This document shows, in pieces, positions 54,806-64,000 of a stretch of 64,000 nt of DNA (its first letter is position 1; each line of letters starts with the position of its first letter). The notes below the pieces were generated by a model, which saw only the letters and a list, made by a program, of their open reading frames with translations, was not told the DNA's origin and did no database searches. The translations under genes and the position numbers were made by a program. The stretch comes from an uncultured Deefgea sp. (GTDB lineage Bacteria; Pseudomonadota; Gammaproteobacteria; Burkholderiales; Chitinibacteraceae), in assembly GCF_947072475.1 (NCBI RefSeq), contig NZ_CAMTIA010000015.1, positions 1-64,000 on the forward strand. Reading direction: 5' to 3'.

Positions 54806-56902
54806 TTATTTCTTGGTAACAATTGCATCAGCAATGTGCTTAGGCGCAATTGAATAATGCTTAAATTCCATTGAGTATGTAGCACGACCTTGCGACATAG
54901 AGCGCAGAGTTGTCGAGTAACCAAACATCTCAGACAGTGGAACTTCCGCTTTAATCATTTTTCCGCCAGCAGGATTATCATCCATGCCTTGCAATAAACC
55001 ACGACGAGAAGAAATATCACCCATGATGTCGCCCATATAATCTTCAGGCGTTTCAATTTCAACGTACATCATTGGCTCAAGAATTACAGGACCAGCACGA
55101 CGCATCGCCTCTTTGAATGCCATAGAACCAGCAAGTTCAAACGCAATTTGCGACGAATCCACGTCATGGTATGAACCAAAGGTCAAACGAACCTTAACGT
55201 CAACAACAGGGAAGCCAGCCAACACACCAGACTTCAGTGTATTTTGAATACCCTTATCAACTGAAGGGATGAATTCACGAGGAATTACACCACCCTTAAT
55301 TTCGTCAACAAAGCTATAGCCATTACCCTCACCAGCTGGCTCGACAGTAATAGTCACATCGCCGTACTGACCTTTACCACCAGACTGTTTCGCATGCTTA
55401 CCTTGCACGTCCGCAGCAACCTGGGTAATGGTCTCGCGGTAAGCCACTTGTGGCGCACCAACGTTAGCCTCTACACCAAATTCACGACGCATACGATCAA
55501 CCAAGATCTCAAGGTGCAACTCACCCATGCCAGACATAATAGTCTGACCAGTCTCTTCATCCGTTTTAACACGGAAAGAAGGATCTTCTTTAGACAAGCG
55601 ACCCAAGGCTAGACCCATTTTTTCTTGGTCAGCCTTAGTTTTTGGCTCAACAGCAACGTGAATCACTGGCTCAGGGAAAACCATGCGTTCAAGAATAATT
55701 ACATCCTTCAAATCGCAAAGAGTTTCACCTGTTGTTACATCCTTCAAACCAATCGCAGCCGCGATGTCACCAGCGCGGACTTCATCAATTTCTTTGCGAT
55801 CATTCGCATGCATTTGCACAAGACGACCAATACGCTCTTTCTTGTCTTTGTTCGAATTCAAAACAAAGTCGCCAGACTGCAAAGTACCCGAATACACACG
55901 GAAGAATGTCAATTGACCAACATACGGATCATTCATTAGCTTGAAGGCCAACGAAGAGAACGGCGCGTCATCTGTAGCTTCGCGAGTCACTTCTTGATCA
56001 CGATCATCCATACCCTTAACTGCATCAATATCCACAGGTGATGGCAAGAACTCGATCACAGCATCCAACATCCGTTGAACACCTTTGTTTTTGAACGCAG
56101 AACCGCACAACACAGGCTGAATCTCACAAGCCAAAGTACGTGCACGAATAGCCGCAACAATTTCCTCTTCCGACAATTCGCCAGTTTCAAGGTACTTGTT
56201 CATCAGTTCTTCAGACGCTTCGGCGGCCGTTTCGACCATTTTTTCGCGCCACTCTTGCGCAACCGATACTAAATCAGCAGGAATCTCACCGTATGTAAAA
56301 GTCATACCTTGGGATGCTTCATCCCAAATAATGGCTTTCATCTTAAGTAAATCAACCACACCTTCAAACTTATCTTCTGCACCAATAGGAATAACTACAG
56401 GTACAGGATTCGCTTTCAAGCGCAATTTCATCTGCTCAACAGCACGGAAGAAGTTGGCGCCAGAGCGATCCATCTTGTTCACGAAAGCCAAACGAGGAAC
56501 TTTGTACTTGTTAGCTTGACGCCATACAGTTTCAGACTGAGGCTGAACACCACCCACAGCACAATAAACCATACATGCACCATCAAGAACACGCATTGAA
56601 CGCTCAACTTCAATCGTGAAGTCAACGTGGCCTGGGGTGTCAATGATGTTAATCAAATGCTCAGGAAACTGCAGACTCATACCTTTCCAGTATGTGGTCG
56701 TAGCAGCAGAAGTGATTGTAATACCACGTTCCTGTTCTTGCTCCATCCAGTCCATGGTGGCCGCGCCATCATGAACTTCACCAATCTTATGGTTAACGCC
56801 GGTATAAAACAAAACACGTTCTGTTGTGGTTGTTTTACCAGCATCAATGTGAGCGGAAATACCAATATTGCGGTAACGCTCAATAGGGGTCTTGCGAGCC
56901 AC
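54806..56902 (-). CDS. fusA: Elongation factor G
   Basis: EF-G drives translocation. The 698-residue product has [48 protein letters not shown] and the five-domain length. Located 27 bp after rpsG. Confidence 0.98.
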   Translation of the reverse strand: MARKTPIERYRNIGISAHIDAGKTTTTERVLFYTGVNHKIGEVHDGAATMDWMEQEQERGITITSAATTTYWKGMSLQFPEHLINIIDTPGHVDFTIEVERSMRVLDGACMVYCAVGGVQPQSETVWRQANKYKVPRLAFVNKMDRSGANFFRAVEQMKLRLKANPVPVVIPIGAEDKFEGVVDLLKMKAIIWDEASQGMTFTYGEIPADLVSVAQEWREKMVETAAEASEELMNKYLETGELSEEEIVAAIRARTLACEIQPVLCGSAFKNKGVQRMLDAVIEFLPSPVDIDAVKGMDDRDQEVTREATDDAPFSSLAFKLMNDPYVGQLTFFRVYSGTLQSGDFVLNSNKDKKERIGRLVQMHANDRKEIDEVRAGDIAAAIGLKDVTTGETLCDLKDVIILERMVFPEPVIHVAVEPKTKADQEKMGLALGRLSKEDPSFRVKTDEETGQTIMSGMGELHLEILVDRMRREFGVEANVGAPQVAYRETITQVAADVQGKHAKQSGGKGQYGDVTITVEPAGEGNGYSFVDEIKGGVIPREFIPSVDKGIQNTLKSGVLAGFPVVDVKVRLTFGSYHDVDSSQIAFELAGSMAFKEAMRRAGPVILEPMMYVEIETPEDYMGDIMGDISSRRGLLQGMDDNPAGGKMIKAEVPLSEMFGYSTTLRSMSQGRATYSMEFKHYSIAPKHIADAIVTKK

Positions 56903-56929
56903 GGCGATTTCCTTATCTTGATTACGCGA

Positions 56930-57400
56930 TTAGAAACGGAAGTGGGCGAATGCTTTATTAGCATCAGCCATACGATGCACTTCATCGCGTTTTTTCATCG
57001 CGCCGCCACGACCTTCAGCCGCGTCAAGAAGTTCACCTGCTAGACGCAGATCCATTGATTTTTCACCACGTTTACGAGCCGCTTCGCGAACCCAGCGCAT
57101 CGACAATGCCAGACGACGGCTTGGACGTACTTCTACTGGCACCTGGTAGTTGGCGCCACCGACACGGCGACTCTTAACTTCAACAACTGGCTTAACATTA
57201 CCAATTGCGGTGTTAAAAACTTCAATTGCATCTTTACCAGTCTTTTTCTCGATCTGGGCCAATGCACCATAAACGATACGCTCGGCAACAGCTTTTTTGC
57301 CATCGAGCATTACAACGTTCATGAATTTTGCGAGTTCTGTGCTACCAAATTTTGGATCTGGCAACACATCACGCTTAGGGACTTCTCTGCGTCTTGGCAT
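56930..57400 (-). CDS. rpsG: 30S ribosomal protein S7
   Basis: The 156-residue product starts [20 protein letters not shown] and organises the 30S head. In E. coli S7 represses the str operon by binding between rpsL and rpsG; a 109-bp gap is present here at that place. Confidence 0.98.
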   Translation of the reverse strand: MPRRREVPKRDVLPDPKFGSTELAKFMNVVMLDGKKAVAERIVYGALAQIEKKTGKDAIEVFNTAIGNVKPVVEVKSRRVGGANYQVPVEVRPSRRLALSMRWVREAARKRGEKSMDLRLAGELLDAAEGRGGAMKKRDEVHRMADANKAFAHFRF

Positions 57401-57509
57401 AACATACTTCCTTAATGTGACATTCAGCTGGGGACAACCCCGCGGACAACTATAAAATTGCCCACTTACTTGACGACTGCATTAGTAGCCGCCACTCATA
57501 CGATACAAA

Positions 57510-57884
57510 TTAAGCCTTAGGGCGTTTTGCACCATACTTAGAGCGAGACTGCTTACGATTTTTAACGCCAGCCAAGTCAAGAGAGCCACGTACGCAGTGA
57601 TAGCGAACACCTGGCAAATCTTTTACACGACCGCCGCGTAGCAATACAACGCTATGCTCTTGCAGGTTATGGCCTTCACCGCCGATGTACGAAATCACTT
57701 CGAAACCGTTAGTAAGGCGAACTTTGCATACTTTACGCAATGCAGAGTTTGGTTTTTTTGGAGTAGTTGTATATACACGTGTGCATACACCACGCTTTTG
57801 CGGACAAGCTTCAAGAGCAGGTACTTTGCTCTTCAGTTTTTCCGCAACACGTCCTTTACGAACGAGTTGATTGATAGTTGGCAT
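57510..57884 (-). CDS. rpsL: 30S ribosomal protein S12
   Basis: The 124-residue product has [20 protein letters not shown] (K43 position) and the [13 protein letters not shown] motif of the decoding centre. The lysine at the classical streptomycin site is present, so no resistance mutation is visible there. First gene of the str unit. Confidence 0.98.
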   Translation of the reverse strand: MPTINQLVRKGRVAEKLKSKVPALEACPQKRGVCTRVYTTTPKKPNSALRKVCKVRLTNGFEVISYIGGEGHNLQEHSVVLLRGGRVKDLPGVRYHCVRGSLDLAGVKNRKQSRSKYGAKRPKA

Positions 57885-57905
57885 TGTTTTTCACTTCCTA
57901 CCGCG

Positions 57906-57991
57906 TTAAAAAAGACCTTACCACGACTGTGGTACGGTTAAGGTTTCCACATTGGAAACGCTGCGGAGAGCGATAAATTCGCTCTCCGCAG
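57906..57991 (-). promoter_or_regulatory. Three-hairpin leader with terminator in front of rpsL (possible attenuator)
   Basis: On the minus strand: hairpin 1, a perfect 12-bp stem CTGCGGAGAGCG / CGCTCTCCGCAG (57991-57961). Hairpin 2 is GTTTCC-AATGT-GGAAAC (57959-57943). Hairpin 3 (57937-57916), nine positions with one mismatch, is followed by TCTTTTTT. Hairpin 3 is an intrinsic terminator 32 bp before the rpsL ATG, yet downstream of the rpsL promoter. It may end rpoBC transcripts and also attenuate the str unit. Confidence 0.6.
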
Positions 57992-58004
57992 AAAAAGACT
58001 TTGA

Positions 58005-58034
58005 ATTATAAGGAAAAGAATGAATACACGTCAA
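58005..58034 (-). promoter_or_regulatory. Predicted sigma-70 promoter of the str unit
   Basis: TTGACG (58029-58034), 18-bp spacer, TATAAT (58005-58010) on the minus strand, 36 bp after the rpoC stop. A consensus -10. Predicted start near 57998, directly before the first leader hairpin. Confidence 0.75.
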
Positions 58035-58069
58035 TGCAAACCGACAGATGTCGGCCTGCATCTCAGCAA

Positions 58070-61000
58070 TTACTCAGAAATATTTCCAATTTCAGCGATA
58101 ACTTCAGCGGCTGCTTCAGCAAAAGGCGCCAAACTTTCAGCTTTTGCTAGTTGACGCTTCCGGTTTTTATGATATGCCAGACCCGTTCCTGCTGGAATCA
58201 AACGACCTACAATCACATTTTCTTTCAAGCCACGTAAATCATCTACTTTACCCATAATGGCGGCTTCAGTCAGAACACGTGTAGTCTCTTGGAACGATGC
58301 CGCAGAAATGAAGGAGTCTGTTGATAATGAAGCCTTAGTAATACCTAAGAGAATATTATCAAACTTAGCCAACTCTTTACCTTCTTCTGCTAGCTTATCA
58401 TTCATGATCAGAACTTCAGCACGCTCTACTTGCTCACCCAAGATGAAGTTTGAACCACCCTGATCCGAGATCACAACACGGCGAAGCATTTGGCGAACAA
58501 TCACTTCAATGTGCTTATCGTTAATCTTCACGCCCTGCAAGCGATAAACCTCTTGCACTTCTTGAACGATATAACGAGCCAGTGCCTCAATCCCTTGCAA
58601 GCGCAAGATGTCATGTGGATCAATTGGACCATCCACAATCACTTCACCCTGACTAACTACTTGACCATCATGCACCATGACATGCTTGTCTTTCGAAATC
58701 AGGTACTCATGTGGAACACCATCCAAATCCGTCAAGACTAGACGTTGCTTACCCTTTGTATCTTTACCAAAACTTGCAGTTCCGGTAATTTCAGCCAACA
58801 TACCAGCATCTTTTGGCGAGCGAGCTTCAAACAACTCGGCTACACGTGGCAGACCACCGGTAATATCGCGCGTTTTAGCCGATTCTTGTGGAATACGGGC
58901 AAGTACATCACCCACACCCACTTGCTGACCATCCTTCACTGTAATGATAGAGCCGACTTGGAATGAAATAGTTACTGGCGAATCAGTACCCGCCAATTTC
59001 ATTTCTTGGCCATTCTCATCCAGCAACTTAACTAATGGGCGAACACCTTTTGCTGCCGTTACTTTTGCTTTAGAGGCGATAACCACCAATGTTGACAAGC
59101 CAGTTACTTCGTCGACTTGTTTAACAACCGTCATACCTTCTTCGACATTCTCAAATCGGACAATACCTGAATACTCGGTAATAATTGGACGAGTATGCGG
59201 ATCCCACGTACCCAGAACCGCACCCGCTTTGATCATGTCGTCAGCTTTAACTGCCAACGTTGCACCGTATGGAATCTTATGGGTTTCACGCTCACGACCC
59301 ACATCATCCAAAATCAACAGTTCTGCTGAACGGGCGATCACTATGAGTTCATTTTTCGCATTCGTCACATAACGCATATTGGCGCTAAAGGCCATTCTAC
59401 CGTTAGACTTCGCTTCAACTTGACTAGCTGCTGCAGCTCGAGATGCTGCACCACCAATATGGAAGGTACGCATCGTCAACTGAGTTCCAGGCTCGCCAAT
59501 TGACTGTGCCGCAATAACACCAACCGCTTCACCCGCATTGACGATCTGACCACGACCCAAGTCACGGCCGTAACACTTAGCGCACAAGCCATAACGTGTA
59601 TCGCAAGACAGCGGCGTGCGAACAATTACTTCGTCGATATTTCGCGCTTCGATTTCATCAACCGAATCTTCATCGAGCAAGTACCCCACTTCAAAAATGG
59701 TTTCTTGCGTTGATGGATCAACGACGTCTCTAACGACGATACGACCCAGAATACGATCACGCAAAGCTTCAACAACGTCACCACCCTGAACAACGGCTTT
59801 CATTGCTACGCCGTTCTTCGTGCCGCAATCATCTTCAGTCACCACCAAATCTTGCGTTACATCGACTAGACGACGCGTCAAGTAACCCGAGTTAGCCGTT
59901 TTCAATGCCGTATCAGCCAAACCTTTACGTGCACCGTGTGTCGAAATAAAGTACTGCAGAACAGTCAGGCCTTCACGGAAATTGGTCGTAATTGGCGTTT
60001 CGATAATCGAGCCATCGGGCTTGGCCATCAAACCACGCATACCTGCCAACTGACGAATCTGGGCTGGCGAACCACGGGCACCTGAGTCAGCCATCATGTA
60101 AATAGAATTAAACGACTCTTGCTCGTCTTTATTACCATTGGCGTCATAAACGGTTTCTTTTGCCAATTGATCCATCATCGCCTTCGCGATTTGATCACCA
60201 GCACGACCCCAAATATCGACAACCTTGTTGTAGCGTTCGCCATTCGTAACCAGACCCGAGCTATATTGTTGCTCGATCTCTTTTACTTCAGCTTGTGCGG
60301 CAGCCAACAACGGTACTTTATTCGCCGGAACCAACATATCATCAACGCAAATCGAAATACCACCGCGTGTTGAGTATGAGAATCCGGTGTACATCAATTG
60401 ATCGGCAAAAATAACAGTTTCTTTCAAGCCACAACGACGGAAAGAAGCATTAATCAGCTTACCAATTTCTTTTTTCTTCAATGACTTATCGATATGCGAG
60501 AAGGCAAGGCCTTTAGGCAAAATCTCAGACAAAATTGCACGACCCACCGTTGTATCACGACGGACCATCTTGCTTTCCCAGTCGCCCAAATCATTGCGGA
60601 ACCATTCTTTCAAACGAATAGAAACGCGAGTCTGTAGGGTAACCTCTTTACTCTGATAAGCACGCAAAGCCTCAGACACGTCAGCAAGAATCGTCAAACG
60701 TTGGCCATCCTCATTGAGGCGCTCACCTTTGGCGTATTTCGCTTCACGCGTCATGTAATACAGGCCCAACACGATATCTTGCGAAGGAACAATAATTGGC
60801 TCGCCATTAGCTGGGGCCAAGACATTATTTGACGCCAGCATCAATGTACGTGCTTCCATCTGCGCCTCAAGCGACAATGGAACGTGAACCGCCATTTGGT
60901 CACCGTCAAAGTCGGCATTGAATGCCGCGCAGACAAGTGGATGTAATTGAATGGCTTTACCTTCAATCAGGGTCGGTTCAAACGCTTGAATACCCAAACG

Positions 61001-62290
61001 GTGCAATGTAGGCGCACGATTCAATAGTACTGGATGTTCGCGGATAACATCTTCCAAGATATCCCAAACAACAGGCTCTTGGCTTTCAACCATCTTCTTC
61101 GCTGCTTTAATCGTCGTTGCCAACCCCATCACTTCCAACTTATGGAAAATGAATGGTTTAAACAATTCTAACGCCATCAATTTTGGCAAGCCGCATTGAT
61201 GTAAACGCAAAGTAGGACCAACAGTAATTACCGAACGACCTGAGTAATCGACACGTTTACCCAACAAGTTCTGACGGAAACGACCGCCCTTACCTTTGAT
61301 CATATCTGCAAGCGATTTCAATGGACGCTTATTCGCACCAGTCATCGCTTTACCGCGACGGCCGTTATCGAGCAAAGAGTCCACAGCTTCTTGCAACATA
61401 CGCTTTTCGTTACGAACAATAATTTCCGGAGCACGTAATTCAAGCAGGCGCTTCAAACGGTTATTACGGTTAATAACGCGGCGATACAAATCATTCAGAT
61501 CAGAAGTCGCAAAACGGCCGCCATCCAATGGAACCAATGGACGTAATTCAGGAGGTAATACTGGCAACACCTCCATAATCATCCACTCTGGCTTGATACC
61601 TGAGCGATCAAACGCTTCTAGGACTTTCAAACGTTTAGCGATTTTCTTGATTTTAGTTTCAGAACCGGTGCTATCGAGCTCAGCGCGCAAATTGCTAATT
61701 TCTTGGTCTACGTCCATAGACTTTAGCAATTCACGTACAGCCTCAGCGCCCATCAAGGCGACAAACTCGTCACCGTATTCTTCAACTTTGGTAAAGTAAT
61801 CTTCTTCTGTCAGTAGCTGACCACGCGTTAACGGTGTCATGCCTGGCTCAACGACAATAAATGCCTCAAAATACAATACGCGCTCGATATCGCGCAAAGC
61901 AATATCAAGTACCATACCCAAACGACTTGGGAGCGACTTCAAGAACCAAATATGAGCAACAGGCGAAGCGAGGTCGATATGACCCATCCGCTCACGACGC
62001 ACTTTAGATAAAGTAACTTCTACACCGCATTTTTCACAAATTACGCCACGGTGCTTCAAACGTTTGTATTTACCACACAAGCATTCATAATCTTTAATCG
62101 GCCCGAAAATACGAGCACAAAATAAACCATCACGCTCAGGCTTGAACGTACGATAGTTAATCGTTTCTGGCTTTTTCACTTCGCCGAAAGACCAAGAACG
62201 GATTTTTTCTGGCGATGCTAAGCCAATTTTAATCGCGTCAAATTCTTCGTCCTGCGCGACTTGCTTGAATAGTTCGAGTAAGCCTTTCAT
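58070..62290 (-). CDS. rpoC: RNA polymerase beta' subunit
   Basis: The 1406-residue catalytic subunit. The zinc-binding N-terminus is C70, C72, C85, C88 (same spacing as E. coli). The Mg-binding active site is [12 protein letters not shown], and the second zinc site is [17 protein letters not shown]. Length agrees with E. coli (1407). Located 78 bp after rpoB. Confidence 0.98.
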   Translation of the reverse strand: MKGLLELFKQVAQDEEFDAIKIGLASPEKIRSWSFGEVKKPETINYRTFKPERDGLFCARIFGPIKDYECLCGKYKRLKHRGVICEKCGVEVTLSKVRRERMGHIDLASPVAHIWFLKSLPSRLGMVLDIALRDIERVLYFEAFIVVEPGMTPLTRGQLLTEEDYFTKVEEYGDEFVALMGAEAVRELLKSMDVDQEISNLRAELDSTGSETKIKKIAKRLKVLEAFDRSGIKPEWMIMEVLPVLPPELRPLVPLDGGRFATSDLNDLYRRVINRNNRLKRLLELRAPEIIVRNEKRMLQEAVDSLLDNGRRGKAMTGANKRPLKSLADMIKGKGGRFRQNLLGKRVDYSGRSVITVGPTLRLHQCGLPKLMALELFKPFIFHKLEVMGLATTIKAAKKMVESQEPVVWDILEDVIREHPVLLNRAPTLHRLGIQAFEPTLIEGKAIQLHPLVCAAFNADFDGDQMAVHVPLSLEAQMEARTLMLASNNVLAPANGEPIIVPSQDIVLGLYYMTREAKYAKGERLNEDGQRLTILADVSEALRAYQSKEVTLQTRVSIRLKEWFRNDLGDWESKMVRRDTTVGRAILSEILPKGLAFSHIDKSLKKKEIGKLINASFRRCGLKETVIFADQLMYTGFSYSTRGGISICVDDMLVPANKVPLLAAAQAEVKEIEQQYSSGLVTNGERYNKVVDIWGRAGDQIAKAMMDQLAKETVYDANGNKDEQESFNSIYMMADSGARGSPAQIRQLAGMRGLMAKPDGSIIETPITTNFREGLTVLQYFISTHGARKGLADTALKTANSGYLTRRLVDVTQDLVVTEDDCGTKNGVAMKAVVQGGDVVEALRDRILGRIVVRDVVDPSTQETIFEVGYLLDEDSVDEIEARNIDEVIVRTPLSCDTRYGLCAKCYGRDLGRGQIVNAGEAVGVIAAQSIGEPGTQLTMRTFHIGGAASRAAAASQVEAKSNGRMAFSANMRYVTNAKNELIVIARSAELLILDDVGRERETHKIPYGATLAVKADDMIKAGAVLGTWDPHTRPIITEYSGIVRFENVEEGMTVVKQVDEVTGLSTLVVIASKAKVTAAKGVRPLVKLLDENGQEMKLAGTDSPVTISFQVGSIITVKDGQQVGVGDVLARIPQESAKTRDITGGLPRVAELFEARSPKDAGMLAEITGTASFGKDTKGKQRLVLTDLDGVPHEYLISKDKHVMVHDGQVVSQGEVIVDGPIDPHDILRLQGIEALARYIVQEVQEVYRLQGVKINDKHIEVIVRQMLRRVVISDQGGSNFILGEQVERAEVLIMNDKLAEEGKELAKFDNILLGITKASLSTDSFISAASFQETTRVLTEAAIMGKVDDLRGLKENVIVGRLIPAGTGLAYHKNRKRQLAKAESLAPFAEAAAEVIAEIGNISE

Positions 62291-62368
62291 TCCAATATTC
62301 TCCAGTGAGGGCGAGTAGTTAGGTGTGAGGCGACCATTAAATAGTCACCTCCCCACACCTCACACAGA
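62291..62368. other. rpoB-rpoC spacer with inverted repeat
   Basis: GTGTGAGG (62323-62330) and CCTCACAC (62358-62365) form an 8-bp stem, with further pairing inside. It lies in the polycistronic message and could be a processing or stabilising structure; no T-tract follows. Confidence 0.4.
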
Positions 62369-64000
62369 TCAGTAGGTTTCCAGATCGATGTCGATACCGA
62401 GCGAACGGATTTCCTTGACCAATACATTGAACGACTCTGGCATGCCAGCATCAATACGGTGATCACCCTTCACAATGTTTTCGTAAACTTTAGTACGGCC
62501 ATTCACATCATCTGACTTCACAGTCAACATTTCTTGCAAGGTGTACGCTGCGCCGTATGCTTCTAAGGCCCAAACCTCCATCTCACCAAAACGCTGGCCA
62601 CCAAACTGGGCTTTACCACCCAATGGCTGCTGAGTCACAAGCGAGTATGGTCCGGTTGAACGCGCATGCATCTTGTCATCAACCAAATGATGTAATTTCA
62701 AGTAATGCATCACACCAACAGTGACTTTACGCTCGAATGGCTCACCCGTACGACCGTCATACAACTGCATTTGTGTCTTGCTTGAGTTGAAATCCAATTG
62801 CTGAGTACGTGCATCGTCATCAGGGTATGCTAATTCAAGCATTTCTTGAATTTCAGATTCATCAGCACCGTCAAACACTGGACTTGCAAAAGTCATACCT
62901 GTGCGCAAACCACGCGCCAATGTCATGATTTCAACATCACTCAAATCACTAATGTCTTCGGCCTTGCCTTTCGACTGATAAATCTTATCTAAGATTTCAC
63001 GAATTTCAGCAACATTCCGTTGTTCACGTAACATCGCATCAATACGTTGACCAATACCCTTTGCTGCCCAACCCAAATGAACCTCAAGAATCTGACCGAT
63101 ATTCATCCGTGATGGAACACCCAATGGATTCAAGACAATATCAACAGTTGAGCCATCTGCCATGTGTGGCAAGTCTTCAACTGGCAAAATCTTAGAAACC
63201 ACACCCTTGTTACCGTGACGGCCGGCCATTTTATCGCCAGGCTGTAAGCGACGTTTTACCGCCACATACACCTTAACCATCTTGATAACACCAGGTGGTA
63301 ACTCATCACCTTGCGTCAACTTACGTTTTTTATCTTCAAAACGTAACTCAAACTCTTGCTTCATTTGAGCAATCAAATCTTTCATTGCTTCAAGTTGACG
63401 TGCCGCTTCTTCTTCAGCCAAACGAATATCAAACCAGTCGTGCTTAGAAGTTTGATCCGCCAAGTATTCCGAAGTGATTGCGGTACCTTTAGCTAAGCGC
63501 TTAGGGCCGCCGTTTGCAAGCTTACCAACGATCATCCGTTCGATACGCTCGAACAAGTCATCATTAACAATACGCAATTGGTCATTCAAATCTTGACGAT
63601 AACGGCGCAACTGCTCGTCAATAATGGCTTGCGCACGTTTATCGCGCTCAATCCCCTCGCGGGTAAATACTTGAACGTCAATGACTGTTCCGACCATGCC
63701 TGATGGCACGCGCAGACTAGTATCTTTAACGTCAGATGCTTTTTCACCAAAGATGGCGCGCAGTAGTTTCTCTTCAGGAGTCAGCTGAGTTTCGCCCTTA
63801 GGCGTTACTTTACCAACAAGAACGTCACCTGCTTCCACTTCAGCACCAATGTAAACTACGCCAGCTTCATCCAAACGGCCAAGCATACGCTCTGACAAGT
63901 TTGAAATATCACGGGTAATTTCTTCTGGACCAAGCTTGGTATCACGTGCCATCACGTTCAACTCTTCGATGTGAATCGAAGTGTAACGATCATCAGCAAT
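62369..64000 (-). CDS. rpoB: RNA polymerase beta subunit (C-terminal part, 5' end outside window)
   Basis: The frame is open to the window edge and encodes the last 543 residues of RpoB. Visible landmarks: [16 protein letters not shown] at the edge, [47 protein letters not shown] and the end [21 protein letters not shown]. All are highly conserved beta motifs. The rifampicin-binding region lies outside the window. Confidence 0.98.
   Translation of the reverse strand: MADDRYTSIHIEELNVMARDTKLGPEEITRDISNLSERMLGRLDEAGVVYIGAEVEAGDVLVGKVTPKGETQLTPEEKLLRAIFGEKASDVKDTSLRVPSGMVGTVIDVQVFTREGIERDKRAQAIIDEQLRRYRQDLNDQLRIVNDDLFERIERMIVGKLANGGPKRLAKGTAITSEYLADQTSKHDWFDIRLAEEEAARQLEAMKDLIAQMKQEFELRFEDKKRKLTQGDELPPGVIKMVKVYVAVKRRLQPGDKMAGRHGNKGVVSKILPVEDLPHMADGSTVDIVLNPLGVPSRMNIGQILEVHLGWAAKGIGQRIDAMLREQRNVAEIREILDKIYQSKGKAEDISDLSDVEIMTLARGLRTGMTFASPVFDGADESEIQEMLELAYPDDDARTQQLDFNSSKTQMQLYDGRTGEPFERKVTVGVMHYLKLHHLVDDKMHARSTGPYSLVTQQPLGGKAQFGGQRFGEMEVWALEAYGAAYTLQEMLTVKSDDVNGRTKVYENIVKGDHRIDAGMPESFNVLVKEIRSLGIDIDLETY

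Noticed and set aside
57961-57991. The 12-bp hairpin before rpsL taken alone as a terminator
   Set aside because: Its T-run lies on the wrong (5') side on the minus strand; only the third hairpin has a proper 3' U-tract.
61296-61799. Plus-strand 167-codon frame
   Set aside because: Antisense to the highly conserved rpoC; long antisense frames are common in such genes because of codon bias.

Overview
The window reads as a chromosomal segment of a betaproteobacterium, most likely order Neisseriales and close to the Chitinibacteraceae. The support is the gene order (pilB-pilC-pilD-coaE-zapD-yacG; rpsP-rimM-trmD-rplS; rpoBC-str-S10-spc-alpha), the protein sequences and the moderate GC content. 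The genus cannot be fixed from the sequence alone.

Layout. 1-1301: the start of folD (minus strand, cut by the window edge), then a promoter-tRNA-Pro-tRNA-Arg-tRNA-His-terminator unit. 1302-7618: a defence patch, minus strand, made of a Dcm-like C5-cytosine methyltransferase, a McrB-like AAA+ protein and a DUF2357/PD-(D/E)XK nuclease, with a decayed fragment resembling the C-terminus of a type I HsdR behind it. 7619-14218: exonuclease I, a small unknown protein, a large hybrid histidine kinase and an ArgO/LysE exporter, with the divergent ArgP regulator at 14326-15231. 15255-23165: an assimilatory nitrate operon (MFS transporter, nirB, nirD, nasA). It is preceded by a sigma-54 promoter and a two-hairpin ANTAR-type leader, with the antiterminator gene nasT just upstream behind its own sigma-54 promoter. 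23166-26240: an accessory stretch with a truncated glpQ-like gene, REP-like repeats, a pentanucleotide repeat, an HD-GYP protein and an IS66-type remnant. 26267-29815: rpsP-rimM-trmD-rplS and ffh. 29898-36413: ypjD and the pilBCD-coaE-zapD-yacG operon. 36496-39063: an OlsB-like acyltransferase, apaH and an HDOD protein. 39202-64000: the ribosomal protein super-cluster on the minus strand, from rpoB (cut by the edge) down to rplQ.

The ribosomal cluster appears divided into transcription units by internal promoters: rpsL-rpsG-fusA-tuf-rpsJ, rplC to rpsQ, rplN to secY, and rpmJ to rplQ. Several of these begin with a hairpin leader, and two leaders hold a hairpin followed by a U-tract directly after a strong promoter. 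The most striking anomaly is a perfect 478-bp tandem duplication at rplV/rpsC. It leaves both genes intact but creates an extra, well-formed open reading frame fusing the first 52 residues of S3 to nearly all of L22.

Most notable for follow-up: the rpsC-rplV chimera, the methyltransferase/McrB-like/DUF2357 triad, the sigma-54 plus ANTAR control of nitrate assimilation, and the promoter/terminator overlap in front of rplC.
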